Part shown: positions 50,728 to 59,837 of the stretch, one piece after another | Layout: every line of letters starts with the position of its first letter | Numbering within the stretch: the first letter of the stretch is position 1 | NCBI GenBank assembly: GCA_964633845.1 | Contig: CAZWLA010000004.1 | Span: forward strand, 1 to 61,445 | Direction: 5' to 3' | DNA length: 61,445 nucleotides | Source of the DNA: JADHTT01 sp964633845 | Lineage (GTDB): Bacteria > Campylobacterota > Campylobacteria > Campylobacterales > Arcobacteraceae | The notes under the pieces: generated by a model | What the model was told of the DNA's origin: nothing | Database searches by the model: none | The model's input: only the letters and a program-made list of their open reading frames with translations | Program-made: the position numbers and the translations under genes

Positions 50728-51234
50728 ATGAGGAAGTTATTATTAATATTTGTAGTCTCTTTTATCTTTGTTGGATGTGCTGGATATAAACCATCATCTT
50801 ATTATACAAAAAAAGAGATAGGGGAAAAAGTATTTGTAAATTTAAATATAAATATTGATAATGCTTCAAATAGTGTCGTTATAAAAGATGCAATGAATGA
50901 GATGATTGTAAGTAGATTTGGTTCAACACTTGTGGATAGTAAAGATGATGCAAATACGATAATTAATTTGTCCCTTGGCTCTGTTGGCTTATCAGCAATT
51001 CAGTATGATTCTCAAGGTTATGTTAGTATTTATAGAGCTAGTGTATCACTAAATGTAAAATATAAAGCAAATGGTTTTACAAAGAGTTTAACACTTAGTG
51101 ATTATTATGATTTTGCAGTTGACTCTAGTGATGCATCTGTTTCTGATACTGCTAAAGAGGAAGCAATTAAAATTGCTGCATCTAAAGCGCTAGAAGAGAT
51201 TTTATCTAAAATAGCAATTCAAACTTTTAAATAA
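50728..51234 (+). CDS. lptE: LPS-assembly lipoprotein LptE (probable)
   Basis: LptE plugs the LptD barrel that inserts lipopolysaccharide into the outer membrane. A lipoprotein signal peptide is clear: MRKLLLIFVVSFIFVGC, with Cys17 as the lipidated residue after the VG lipobox. The remaining ~150 residues have the alternating pattern of an LptE-type fold. Family identity rests on size, signal and the leuS-lptE-folC context found in related genomes, not on strong motifs. The gap from leuS is only 2 nt. Confidence 0.7.
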   Translation: MRKLLLIFVVSFIFVGCAGYKPSSYYTKKEIGEKVFVNLNINIDNASNSVVIKDAMNEMIVSRFGSTLVDSKDDANTIINLSLGSVGLSAIQYDSQGYVSIYRASVSLNVKYKANGFTKSLTLSDYYDFAVDSSDASVSDTAKEEAIKIAASKALEEILSKIAIQTFK

Positions 51235-52352
51235 TGGGTCTTGAAGAGTATTTAAATTCAAAACCTTTATATTATGATGATATAGATTATAATAATGTAA
51301 ATGAAGCATGGTTAATATTAAAACATCATATTAATATACCATATGTTATTCATATTATTGGTACAAATGGCAAGGGTAGCACCGGTAGATTTTTATCGTC
51401 ATTTTTAGTTCAGCAAGGTAAGAATACATTACATTATAGTTCTCCACATATTGTAGAATTTAATGAACGAATTTGGATTGATGGATCTAATAGTACAAAT
51501 TTACAACTTGATATTGCTCATAAGCAATTACAAAATCTTCTACCAGATGATCTTATTAAAAAATTAACATATTTTGAATATACAACTCTTATTGCATTAC
51601 TTCTTAGTAGTAATATGGATTATATTGTACTAGAAGCCGGACTTGGTGGAGAGTTTGATGCTACAAATGTTGTACGAAATGATTTAACACTAATTACCAC
51701 TATTGGTCTTGATCATACAGAGTTTTTAGGTGATACTATAGAAAAAATAGCATCAACAAAGATGAGATCTTGTGATACACAATATATACTTGGGTATCAA
51801 GTATCAAATATGGAAGTTAATAATGCTAAGAAAGATGTACTAAATGATAGAGATGAAATTGTATATAATTCATCTATAGTTCTTCCAAAAGATGCAAATA
51901 AACTACCAGTATATTTGAAAAATAATCTTCGTTTAGCTTTAAGTGCATTAGAGTTTTTAGATTTAGAAACTACAAATCTGAAATTACCAAAGCTATTTGG
52001 ACGATGTCAACAATATAAAAAAAATACTACACTTGATGTAGGCCATAATACTTTGGCTGCTACAGTTTTACTGCGAGAATTTTTAGATAAGAAAATTAAT
52101 CTAGTATATAATAGTTATAGTGATAAAGATTATGCTTCTGTGTTGATGATTTTAAAACCTATTATTCATAAGCTTCATATTATTAATATAGAGGATAAAA
52201 GAATAGCCAAAACTCAAGATATAGAAGAAGTATGTGATGATCTAAATATTGAATACTGTAACTTTGAGCAGATTAATAATAGTGAAGAATATTTAGTATT
52301 TGGTTCATTTAAAGTAGTTGAAGAATTTTTAAATAAAACAGGAAGTATTTAA
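51234..52352 (+). CDS. folC: Folylpolyglutamate synthase / dihydrofolate synthase
   Basis: FolC adds glutamate to dihydropteroate and to folates. The Mur-ligase-type ATP loop is IIGTNGKGSTGRFLSS (~residues 41-56), followed by SPHIVEFNERIWIDG (~70-84). EAGLGGEFDATNVV (~136-149) and GLDHTEFLGDTIEKIA (~156-171) are characteristic. At 372 residues it is shorter than the ~420 of most bacteria, mainly in the C-terminal domain. Its ATG overlaps the end of lptE by one base. Confidence 0.92.
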   Translation: MGLEEYLNSKPLYYDDIDYNNVNEAWLILKHHINIPYVIHIIGTNGKGSTGRFLSSFLVQQGKNTLHYSSPHIVEFNERIWIDGSNSTNLQLDIAHKQLQNLLPDDLIKKLTYFEYTTLIALLLSSNMDYIVLEAGLGGEFDATNVVRNDLTLITTIGLDHTEFLGDTIEKIASTKMRSCDTQYILGYQVSNMEVNNAKKDVLNDRDEIVYNSSIVLPKDANKLPVYLKNNLRLALSALEFLDLETTNLKLPKLFGRCQQYKKNTTLDVGHNTLAATVLLREFLDKKINLVYNSYSDKDYASVLMILKPIIHKLHIINIEDKRIAKTQDIEEVCDDLNIEYCNFEQINNSEEYLVFGSFKVVEEFLNKTGSI

Positions 52353-52353
52353 T

Positions 52354-52734
52354 ATGAATTATCAAATATTATTAGCAGTTGGCTTAGGTGGCTTTATAGG
52401 TGCTATTGTAAGATTTTATGTAAATATAACAGTAAGTAAAGCTTTTCCATATCATATACCTTTAGCTACACTTTCAGTTAATATTATTGGTAGTTTTTTG
52501 ATTGGACTGTTAATAGGATTGTTTTTATATTTTACCCCTTCAGAAGCTACTAAAGCATTTTTAATTACAGGATTTTTAGGAGCAATGACTACTTATTCTA
52601 CATTTGCAATTGAGAGTTTTTTTTTAATGCAAACATCTTTTTATTACGCGATGTTAAATGTGATATTTAATGTGTTTGGATCAATTATTGCAGCTGGAAG
52701 TGGATATAAAATTATTACTTATTTTTTAAAATAA
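52354..52734 (+). CDS. crcB: Fluoride ion channel CrcB (Fluc)
   Basis: CrcB expels fluoride through a dual-topology dimeric channel. It is 126 residues long with four membrane segments. The family motifs GGFIGAIVRFYV (~residues 12-23), NIIGSFLIGL (~44-53) and GFLGAMTTYSTFAIE (~72-86) are all present. It starts 1 nt after folC, so no fluoride riboswitch can stand directly before it and expression probably depends on the upstream operon. Confidence 0.92.
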   Translation: MNYQILLAVGLGGFIGAIVRFYVNITVSKAFPYHIPLATLSVNIIGSFLIGLLIGLFLYFTPSEATKAFLITGFLGAMTTYSTFAIESFFLMQTSFYYAMLNVIFNVFGSIIAAGSGYKIITYFLK

Positions 52735-52754
52735 ATTCTTAAGTGGCAAAAGGG

Positions 52755-52760
52755 TATAAT
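52755..52760 (+). promoter_or_regulatory. -10 box of tatA
   Basis: A perfect TATAAT 30 nt before the tatA ATG, in the 56-nt gap after crcB. RNA would start near 52767. No clear -35 is present. Confidence 0.5.
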
Positions 52761-52790
52761 CTTCGATATTTAAATAAATAGGAGAATATT

Positions 52791-53024
52791 ATGGGTATGC
52801 CAAGTGGAATGGAATTGTTTATAATTGTTGCAGCAATCGTATTACTTTTTGGAGGGAAAAAAATTCCTGAATTAGCAAAAGGATTAGGTCAAGGTATTAA
52901 AAACTTTAAATCTGCAGTAAAAGAAGACGATGAGGTTGTTGATGCAACAGCTAAAAAAGACAATATTGAAGCAAAAGCAGAAGAAACTACTACAACTTCT
53001 ACTGAATCAAAAACTAACGCTTAA
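52791..53024 (+). CDS. tatA: Twin-arginine translocase subunit TatA
   Basis: TatA oligomers form the pore for export of folded proteins such as the Rieske subunit encoded at 31926. The 77-residue protein has an N-terminal helix (~residues 8-22), the hinge FGGKKIPELAKGLGQGIKNF (~21-40) and a charged, disordered C-terminus. tatB and tatC are not in the window. argS follows after 8 nt. Confidence 0.95.
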   Translation: MGMPSGMELFIIVAAIVLLFGGKKIPELAKGLGQGIKNFKSAVKEDDEVVDATAKKDNIEAKAEETTTTSTESKTNA

Positions 53025-53032
53025 AAGACTTT

Positions 53033-54622
53033 ATGCAAAATAAAGTCAAACAAATAATAGAAAACACTTTAGGTGTTTCTATTGTATTAGAAAAACCAAA
53101 AGATAGATCTCTTGGTCATTTTGCCACTCCTGTAGCATTTTCATTAGCAAAACAATTACGAAAATCACCAATGATTATAGCAGATGAATTAGCTGCTAAA
53201 TTTGAAAATGATGAAGTCTTTGATAGTGTAACAGCAGTTAAAGGATTTATTAATTTTAAACTTTCATTAGATTTTTTAGAAAGTGCAATTGATGAAAACT
53301 TAAGCAATAAAGATCAGTTTGCTAAGGGTGATGATAAGAATCAAAAAGTACTTTTGGAATATGTTAGTGCAAATCCAACAGGTCCACTTCATATTGGTCA
53401 TTCAAGAGGTGCAATATTTGGAAATGCATTATATACAATAGGTAATCACTTAGGCTATGATGTAACTAGTGAGTATTATGTAAATGATGCTGGTTCTCAG
53501 ATGGACTTACTTGGATTATCTTTATATTTAGCTGGTAGGGAGTCTATTTTAAAAGTTGATGTTGAATATCCAGAGCAATATTATAGGGGTGAATATCTTT
53601 TTGATTTAGCAGCTCAAGCAGCTTCCGAATTTGGTGAAGATATATTTAAAGAGGCAAATCAATTTACTGAACTATCTCTTTTTGCAAAAGATAAAGTATT
53701 AAAAATTATCACTGATGATTTAAAAGATCTAGGTATAGAATTTGATAATTTTGTGTATGAAAAACCATTATATGATAAGTGGGAAGAGTCAAGAAGTACT
53801 TTAGAAAACAATAATCATCTATATCAAAAAGATGATAAGATTTGGTTACGATCAACTAATGCAGGTGATGAACTAGATCGTGTAGTAATTAGAGAAAATG
53901 GAATTCCTACTTATCTTGCTGGAGATATAATTTATCACAAGGATAAGTATGATAGAGGCTATGATAAGTTTATTAATATTTGGGGTGCAGATCATCATGG
54001 ATATATAGCTAGAGTAAAAGCTGCTATTAAATTCCTTGATAATGATCCAGATAAGCTAGAAGTTTTATTATCTCAAATGGTTTCACTTTTAAAAGGTGGA
54101 CAGCCATATAAGATGAGTAAGAGAGCTGGAAATGTAATTTTAATGAGTGATATCACTTCTGAGATAGGATCTGATGCATTAAGATTTATTTTCTTAACTA
54201 AAAAAAGTGATACGCATTTGGAATTTGATATTGATACATTAAAAAATAAAGATTCATCAAATCCAGTTTTTTATATTAATTATGCGCATGCAAGAATAAA
54301 TCAAATATTTAAAAAAGCAGAGCTTGGTATAGAAGATTCTAAAGACTTAAAACTAAAAGACTTAGATGAAAATGCAACATCGTTATTATTTGAAGCATTG
54401 CTTTTACCAAAAGTATTAAACGAAGCATTTGATAAAAGAGAAGTACATAAAGTAACAGAATATTTACATTCTCTTGCTGCTCTTTTACATAAGTTTTATA
54501 ATGAAAATAAGATTGTAGGATCAGATAATCAAGATAGCTATTTAAAAGTTTTATCAATGGTAGCATTATCGATTAAAACTGGTTTAAAATTATTAGGCAT
54601 AGATGCCAAGGAGACAATGTAA
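53033..54622 (+). CDS. argS: Arginyl-tRNA synthetase
   Basis: ArgS charges tRNA-Arg. This class I enzyme has the HIGH motif in ANPTGPLHIGHSRGAIFGNA (~residues 114-133) and a KMSK-type motif in PYKMSKRAGNVI (~361-372). The N-terminal Add1 domain and C-terminal anticodon-binding DALR domain are recognisable. It is 529 residues long. Its last base overlaps the ychF ATG. Confidence 0.96.
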   Translation: MQNKVKQIIENTLGVSIVLEKPKDRSLGHFATPVAFSLAKQLRKSPMIIADELAAKFENDEVFDSVTAVKGFINFKLSLDFLESAIDENLSNKDQFAKGDDKNQKVLLEYVSANPTGPLHIGHSRGAIFGNALYTIGNHLGYDVTSEYYVNDAGSQMDLLGLSLYLAGRESILKVDVEYPEQYYRGEYLFDLAAQAASEFGEDIFKEANQFTELSLFAKDKVLKIITDDLKDLGIEFDNFVYEKPLYDKWEESRSTLENNNHLYQKDDKIWLRSTNAGDELDRVVIRENGIPTYLAGDIIYHKDKYDRGYDKFINIWGADHHGYIARVKAAIKFLDNDPDKLEVLLSQMVSLLKGGQPYKMSKRAGNVILMSDITSEIGSDALRFIFLTKKSDTHLEFDIDTLKNKDSSNPVFYINYAHARINQIFKKAELGIEDSKDLKLKDLDENATSLLFEALLLPKVLNEAFDKREVHKVTEYLHSLAALLHKFYNENKIVGSDNQDSYLKVLSMVALSIKTGLKLLGIDAKETM

Positions 54623-55722
54623 TGGGTCTAGGAGTTGGAATAGTGGGTTTACCAAATATTGGGAAATCAACAACTTTTAATGCTTTAACAAAAGCACAAA
54701 ATGCAGAAGCACAAAATTATCCATTTTGTACAATTGAACCAAATAAAGCAATTGTACCAGTACCAGATAAAAGACTTGATGTATTAGCAAAAATTGTTAA
54801 TCCTGAAAAAATTCAACATTCAACAATTGACTTTGTTGATATTGCTGGTCTTGTAAAAGGTGCATCAAAAGGTGAAGGTTTAGGAAATCAATTTTTATCT
54901 AATATTAGAGAAGTTGAAGTTATTTTACATATGGTTAGATGTTTTGAAGATGGAAATATTGTTCATGTTGAAGGTGATATAAACCCAATAAGAGATATTG
55001 AGATTATTGAAACAGAATTAGTATATGCAGATATAGCACAGCTTGAAAAGAAAATTGTTAAGCTTAAAAAAGAAGCAAAATTTGATAAAACTGCAGCGGC
55101 AAGATTAGATATTGCTAATGCCCTTATGTCACATCTTGAAGAGTTAAATCCTGTAAGTACATTTGATCAAAATGATGATGAGAACTTTATTGATTTAGAT
55201 AAAGAGCTTAGATTTTTATCGAATAAAGATATTATCTATGGCGCAAATGTTGATGAAGATTCTTTAATGGAAGAAAATGACTATGTTCAGGCAGTAAAAG
55301 AGTATGCATCTTCTAGAGGTAATGATGTTGTGATGCTTTGTGCTAAAGTTGAAGAAGAATTAGTAGGTCTTGATGAAGAAGAAGCCAGTGAATTTTTAAA
55401 AGACTTTGGTGTTGAGGAATCAGGATTAGAAAAAATTATACATAAAGCATTTGCAAAATTAGGTTTACAATCTTATTTTACAGCCGGTATAATGGAAGTA
55501 AGAGCTTGGACAATCCCAATTGGATGTAAAGCTCCACAAGCTGCCGGTGTAATTCACAATGACTTTGAAAGAGGATTTATCAAAGCAGAAGTAATTGCAT
55601 ATGAAGATTTTGTAACATGTGGCGGTGAATTAAAAGCAAAAGAGGCTGGAAAGCTAAGACTTGAAGGTAAAGATTATATCGTACAAGATGGTGATCTTAT
55701 GAACTTCAAATTTAATGTTTAA
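54622..55722 (+). CDS. ychF: Redox-responsive ATPase YchF (Obg-like GTPase family)
   Basis: YchF is a P-loop protein of the Obg family that prefers ATP and binds ribosomes. The P-loop GLPNIGKSTTFNALTK is at ~residues 9-24, then QNYPFCTIEPN, DIAGLVKGASKGEGLGNQFL (~74-93) and the C-terminal TGS domain ending KDYIVQDGDLMNFKFNV. The 366 residues are standard. It ends the long yajC-ychF run. Confidence 0.95.
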   Translation: MGLGVGIVGLPNIGKSTTFNALTKAQNAEAQNYPFCTIEPNKAIVPVPDKRLDVLAKIVNPEKIQHSTIDFVDIAGLVKGASKGEGLGNQFLSNIREVEVILHMVRCFEDGNIVHVEGDINPIRDIEIIETELVYADIAQLEKKIVKLKKEAKFDKTAAARLDIANALMSHLEELNPVSTFDQNDDENFIDLDKELRFLSNKDIIYGANVDEDSLMEENDYVQAVKEYASSRGNDVVMLCAKVEEELVGLDEEEASEFLKDFGVEESGLEKIIHKAFAKLGLQSYFTAGIMEVRAWTIPIGCKAPQAAGVIHNDFERGFIKAEVIAYEDFVTCGGELKAKEAGKLRLEGKDYIVQDGDLMNFKFNV

Positions 55723-55919
55723 TTTCGTAAAAAAAGATAATTTCTTGTCTTATTTAGAAATTAAAGAGTAAGCGTATATGCCTTTAGGCATAGCGTCTCT
55801 GAGTAGTTGCTAGCGTAATTATACTTAACTTATTCGTGTAGAGAAGTATTGATCTTCTCAAAAATCTTAGGTGTGCATATCAATTTAGCGTGCCTACTTA
55901 CAATCAAAAAGGTAACAAA
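55723..55919 (+). promoter_or_regulatory. Long structured leader of the DEAD-box helicase gene
   Basis: The ~197-nt gap before the helicase start holds three possible hairpins: TATGCCT/AGGCATA (55777-55792), GAGAAG/CTTCTC (55841-55859) and TAGGTGTGC/GCGTGCCTA (55868-55896, nine pairs with three wobbles). Long structured leaders are typical of cold-regulated helicase and cold-shock mRNAs, where temperature changes the fold. No sizeable ORF is present. Confidence 0.45.
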
Positions 55920-57740
55920 TTGACAGATACAAAATTTAGTGATTTAGGACTAGCTCCTGATGTATTAAAAGCCATAGAAGAAGTAGGATATGATTCACCA
56001 TCTCCAATTCAAGAGGGGATGATCCCATATGTACTAGACGGTAGAGATGTTTTAGGACAAGCTCAAACAGGTACGGGAAAAACAGCAGCATTTGCACTTC
56101 CAATTCTTTCAAGAATTGATGTAAAAATCAAAAAACCACAAGTATTAGTATTAGCTCCAACTAGAGAGCTTGCTATTCAAGTTGCAGAATCATTCCAAGG
56201 CTATTCAAAATATATGAATGGTTTCCATGTATTACCAATATATGGTGGACAAGATTATGGTATTCAGTTAAGAGGTCTTAAGAGAAATCCTCAAATTATT
56301 GTAGGTACTCCTGGGCGTGTGATGGATCATATTAAAAAAGGTACATTAGTGATTGATGAACTTCAAACTATGGTACTTGATGAAGCAGATGAGATGCTTA
56401 ATATGGGGTTCTTAGATGACGTAGAATGGGTATTAAAGCATACTCCTGAAGATAGACAAATTGCACTATTTTCTGCAACAATGCCAGGTGCTATTAAAAG
56501 AATTACACAAAGATATTTAAATGATCCTGCTGAAGTTGTAATAAAATCTAAAGCTACAACAGCTAGTACTATTAGACAAAGATTTTGGATGGTTAGTGGA
56601 CTACATAAAGTAGATGCGCTTACTAGAATTTTAGAAGTAGAAGATTATGATGGAATTATAATTTTTACAAGAACAAAATCTATGACTTTAGAACTAGCAG
56701 ATAAGTTAAATGCAAGAGGTTACGCTGCTGCTGGATTAAATGGTGATATGAACCAAGCTCAAAGAGAAAAAACAGTTAACCAGCTTAAAAAAGGTAAATT
56801 AGATATCTTAATTGGTACAGATATTGTAGCAAGAGGACTTGATATCAATAGAATTTCTCATGTTATTAACTATGATATCCCTTATGATACAGAATCTTAT
56901 GTGCACAGAATTGGTAGAACAGGTCGTGCTGGTAAAAAAGGTGAAGCTATTTTATTTGTAGCACCAAGAGAGAGAAATCTTTTAAGAATGATTGAAAGAG
57001 CTACAAAAAAGCCAATCGAGAGAATGGAGATGCCTTCAACTGAAGATGTAAATGATACAAGAGTAGCAAAGTTTAAGCAACAAATTACTGATGAACTTGC
57101 AAAAGAAGGTTTAGAATATTATACTGCAATTGTTGAATCATACCAGCAAGATCATAATATTCCTGCAGAAGAGATTGCAGCAGCACTTGTTAGAATTGCT
57201 AGAAAAGGTGATCCATTAAGATTAAAAGACTTTAAAGAACAAAAAATTGATTATGATAATAATGGTAGCGGAAATTCAGAATTTAATGAACCAGCAATTA
57301 GAGATGGTTTTAAAAGATTCAGAGTATCAGTTGGTGAAAAAGATAGAATTAAACCAGGTAATATTGTAGGTGCTATTGCAAATGAAGCAAAAATAGATGC
57401 AAATGATATTGCAAAAATCGCAATTTATAATACATTCTCAACTGTAGATTTACCAGAAGACATCTCAGATGAAAAACTAGATATATTAAAAAATGTACAA
57501 GTATCTGGAAGAAAATTAGATATTAAAGATGCTATTCCTGGAGAAGGTGCTGGACAATCAAGAGGTCGAGGTCGTGATGGCAGAAGAGGTCGAGGAGATA
57601 GAGACGGTGGTCGAGGTCGAGGTCGTGATGGCGGAAGAGGTCGAGGTCGTGATGGCGGAAGAGGTCGAGGAGATAGAGACGGTGGTCGAGGTCGAGGTTG
57701 TGATGGCGGAAGAGATGGAAGTCGTAGAAGAAGAGATTAG
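55920..57740 (+). CDS. DEAD-box ATP-dependent RNA helicase with RGG-repeat tail
   Basis: A DeaD/CsdA-type helicase that unwinds RNA duplexes, likely in ribosome assembly and mRNA turnover. Helicase motifs in order are AQTGTGKT (I), PTRELA (Ia), DEAD (II), SAT (III), ARGLD (V) and HRIGRTGR (VI). A DbpA-like RNA-binding domain follows (~residues 470-545), then an Arg/Gly-rich tail of about 60 residues. The TTG at 55920 is preferred, with AAAAAGG 7 nt upstream. An in-frame GTG at 55890 lies inside a leader hairpin. It is 606 residues from the TTG. Confidence 0.92.
   Translation: MTDTKFSDLGLAPDVLKAIEEVGYDSPSPIQEGMIPYVLDGRDVLGQAQTGTGKTAAFALPILSRIDVKIKKPQVLVLAPTRELAIQVAESFQGYSKYMNGFHVLPIYGGQDYGIQLRGLKRNPQIIVGTPGRVMDHIKKGTLVIDELQTMVLDEADEMLNMGFLDDVEWVLKHTPEDRQIALFSATMPGAIKRITQRYLNDPAEVVIKSKATTASTIRQRFWMVSGLHKVDALTRILEVEDYDGIIIFTRTKSMTLELADKLNARGYAAAGLNGDMNQAQREKTVNQLKKGKLDILIGTDIVARGLDINRISHVINYDIPYDTESYVHRIGRTGRAGKKGEAILFVAPRERNLLRMIERATKKPIERMEMPSTEDVNDTRVAKFKQQITDELAKEGLEYYTAIVESYQQDHNIPAEEIAAALVRIARKGDPLRLKDFKEQKIDYDNNGSGNSEFNEPAIRDGFKRFRVSVGEKDRIKPGNIVGAIANEAKIDANDIAKIAIYNTFSTVDLPEDISDEKLDILKNVQVSGRKLDIKDAIPGEGAGQSRGRGRDGRRGRGDRDGGRGRGRDGGRGRGRDGGRGRGDRDGGRGRGCDGGRDGSRRRRD
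57563..57733 (+). repeat. Tandem repeat encoding the RGG tail
   Basis: Units of GGTCGAGGTCGTGATGGCGG type recur several times. A higher-order unit of 75 bp (25 codons) appears twice, with CGAGGAGATAGAGACGG at 57591 and again at 57666. The DNA is much richer in G than its surroundings. The reverse strand of this region shows open frames that are only shadows of the repeat. Confidence 0.85.
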
Positions 57741-57741
57741 T

Positions 57742-57774
57742 CTTCATTCTCACTTCATTTTCATTAGCTAAAAT
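57742..57774 (+). promoter_or_regulatory. 11-bp direct repeat operator and promoter of the two-component system
   Basis: CTTCATTCTCA (57742-57752) is followed directly by CTTCATTTTCA (57753-57763). After 5 bp there is a -10-like TAAAAT (57769-57774). An 11-bp tandem spacing is typical of OmpR/PhoB-family binding sites, and this pair stands right before the response-regulator gene. The same arrangement recurs at 59799-59831. Probably an autoregulatory site. Confidence 0.6.
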
Positions 57775-57799
57775 CATTAAAATATATTAAGGTAATTTA

Positions 57800-58456
57800 A
57801 TGAAGATTCTTATAGTTGAAGATGATGAAAATATTTTATCTCTTTTAAAGCGTGGCTTTGAAGAGGATGGATATATTGTCGACACTGCTAGTGATGGTGA
57901 AGATGGTGAATACCTAGCATCTATAAATTCTTATGATATTATTATATTGGATTGGATGCTACCTTTAAAAAGTGGTATTGATATATTATCAAGTTTAAGA
58001 GATAAAAATATTACTACACCTACAATAATGCTTACAGCTAAATCAGAGATTGATGACAAGGTATCAGCACTTAGTCTTGGTGCTGATGATTATCTCTCCA
58101 AACCATTCTCTTTCAAAGAATTAAGTGCTAGAGTGCAAGCACTTTATAGAAGATCTATCTCTTCAGGAAACAATACAATTCAAATTAAAGATATTATTAT
58201 TGATATTGATTTAAAATCTATTAAAAAAAATAATCAAGATATAACATTAACACAAAAAGAATATGAATTACTTATGTTTTTAATTAAGCATAAAAGTGGA
58301 TCAGTGTCAAACAGTATGATTGAAGAACAACTATGGAATGATGAATCTTATATCAATAGTAATGTAATACAAGTTACAATATATAACTTAAGAAAGAAGA
58401 TAGGTAAAGAATATATAAAGAGTTCTAGAGGGCTAGGTTACACACTAGATGTTTAA
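57800..58456 (+). CDS. OmpR/PhoB-family response regulator
   Basis: A 218-residue two-domain regulator. The receiver domain has the acidic pocket D8/D9, phospho-acceptor D51 (IIILDWMLPL), T79 (MLTAK) and K101 (YLSKPF). The C-terminal winged-helix domain (~residues 125-218) has LTQKEYELLMFLIKHKSG, VIQVTIYNLRKKIG and the final SSRGLGYTL, all typical of the family. It overlaps the histidine kinase gene by 8 nt. Tandem repeats before it suggest autoregulation. The stimulus is unknown. Confidence 0.92.
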   Translation: MKILIVEDDENILSLLKRGFEEDGYIVDTASDGEDGEYLASINSYDIIILDWMLPLKSGIDILSSLRDKNITTPTIMLTAKSEIDDKVSALSLGADDYLSKPFSFKELSARVQALYRRSISSGNNTIQIKDIIIDIDLKSIKKNNQDITLTQKEYELLMFLIKHKSGSVSNSMIEEQLWNDESYINSNVIQVTIYNLRKKIGKEYIKSSRGLGYTLDV

Positions 58457-59786
58457 AAGTATAAAGACAAAAGTTTTATTCTATTTTGCAACAGCAACAT
58501 TACTTTTATTGATACTTTTTAATACAGCAATTTATCATTTTTTTGAACAAAATACAAAATTATCTATTCAAAATAAACTTTATAACAAAGCTGTATTTAT
58601 TAATAGAAATATTATTAATAATGTATCTGTTGATAAATTATTTAAAGATGAACAGCTAAAATCACTTGATGTTGCTATTGTCAAAGATAATAAAATTATA
58701 TATAATAAAGGAAATACAAACTTTAATAATCATATTGGATTTATTGATAAGAGTGATTCTTTTTTTGTATTTGAAGAACATGGTAGATTAAATGGTATGT
58801 ATGTATTAAGAGTATCTAATCCATTTAAAGGTGCAATTTTGTTTTATCAATATAGTGTAGATAAGCAGATAAAACAAGAGTTTGATCAGATAAAACATAT
58901 TTTAATGATATTGGAGCCTTTATTATTTATTATATTATTATTATTTGCAAATGGTTTGGTAAATAAGATTTTAAAATCTATAAATAATATTACGAAAACG
59001 GCAAATAAAATATATGTAACTGACTTATCTCAAAAAATTTCCCCTTCGGAATATGATGATGAGATTCAAGATCTTATAGACTCATTTAATAAAATGATTA
59101 GCCGTTTAAAATATGGAGTTGAGCATCTAGAACAGTTTAATAGCGATGTCTCTCATGAATTAAAAACTCCACTTACAGTTATTAAAGGTGAAGTTGAAAT
59201 AGCACTTCATAAAACTAGAAACTCACAATATTATGAAAAAAGTTTAAAAGTTATTGAGCAAGAGGCATCGTCAATACAAGAAATTGTAGATAATTTACTT
59301 TTGATGACAAAATATACAAAAGAGAATATTTCTCAAACATTTAAATTAATTAATATTGACGCTATTCTGCTAGATATTATTGATAAACATAGTAGTAGTA
59401 TCAATAAAAAAGATATTAATTTAAATATTAATAAACTTGAATCTATAAGTATAAATGCAAATCAAGTATTAATAGCAACTATTTTCTCAAATTTAATAGA
59501 TAATGCAATTAAATATACACCAAATGGTAAAAATATACATATCTCTCTTTATAAGCTTGATAGTAATATACACTTTGTTATTGAAGATGAAGGAGTTGGT
59601 ATAGCAAAAGAGCATCTTGCAAAAATAATGAGTAGATTTTATCGTGTAGATGAATCTAGAAATAAAAAGATTAAAGGATTTGGGCTTGGTCTTAGTATTG
59701 TTCAAAATAGTGTAGATTTACATGATGGAAAGATTGAAATTCAATCACAAGAGGATAAAGGGACAAAAATTACAATAATATTATAA
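58449..59786 (+). CDS. Sensor histidine kinase
   Basis: A 445-residue membrane kinase. Helices at ~residues 8-30 and ~151-170 flank a periplasmic sensor domain of about 120 residues. A HAMP-like segment (~171-225) leads to the H-box SDVSHELKTPL with phospho-accepting H236. The ATPase domain shows NLIDNAIKYTPNG (N box), EDEGVGIAKEHL (G1), FYRVDESRN (F box) and GFGLGLSIVQ (G2). The start overlaps the response regulator by 8 nt. The sensor domain is not a type I recognise. Confidence 0.92.
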   Translation: MFKSIKTKVLFYFATATLLLLILFNTAIYHFFEQNTKLSIQNKLYNKAVFINRNIINNVSVDKLFKDEQLKSLDVAIVKDNKIIYNKGNTNFNNHIGFIDKSDSFFVFEEHGRLNGMYVLRVSNPFKGAILFYQYSVDKQIKQEFDQIKHILMILEPLLFIILLLFANGLVNKILKSINNITKTANKIYVTDLSQKISPSEYDDEIQDLIDSFNKMISRLKYGVEHLEQFNSDVSHELKTPLTVIKGEVEIALHKTRNSQYYEKSLKVIEQEASSIQEIVDNLLLMTKYTKENISQTFKLINIDAILLDIIDKHSSSINKKDINLNINKLESISINANQVLIATIFSNLIDNAIKYTPNGKNIHISLYKLDSNIHFVIEDEGVGIAKEHLAKIMSRFYRVDESRNKKIKGFGLGLSIVQNSVDLHDGKIEIQSQEDKGTKITIIL

Positions 59787-59798
59787 AAATCAATATGA

Positions 59799-59831
59799 TT
59801 TCATTTTCATTTCATTTTCATCTTTTATAAT
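59799..59831 (+). promoter_or_regulatory. Second 11-bp direct repeat operator with -10 box
   Basis: TTTCATTTTCA occurs twice in exact tandem (59799-59809 and 59810-59820). After 5 bp comes a perfect TATAAT (59826-59831). Both the repeat and the distance to the -10 match the operator before the response-regulator gene, so the same regulator probably controls transcription towards the DASS transporter. Confidence 0.62.
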
Positions 59832-59837
59832 TCTGTT

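Noticed and set aside
52330..52354. Fluoride riboswitch before crcB
   Set aside because: Only one base separates folC and crcB, and no matching RNA motif was seen upstream.
55778..55813. 11-codon ORF (MPLGIASLSSC) in the helicase leader
   Set aside because: No ribosome binding site, and it falls within a hairpin. Too short to support without data.
57532..57777. Open frames on both strands over the RGG repeat (81-residue HHDLDL-rich antisense frame and a +1 frame)
   Set aside because: They are by-products of the repeat, with low-complexity products and no ribosome binding sites. The helicase frame explains the region.
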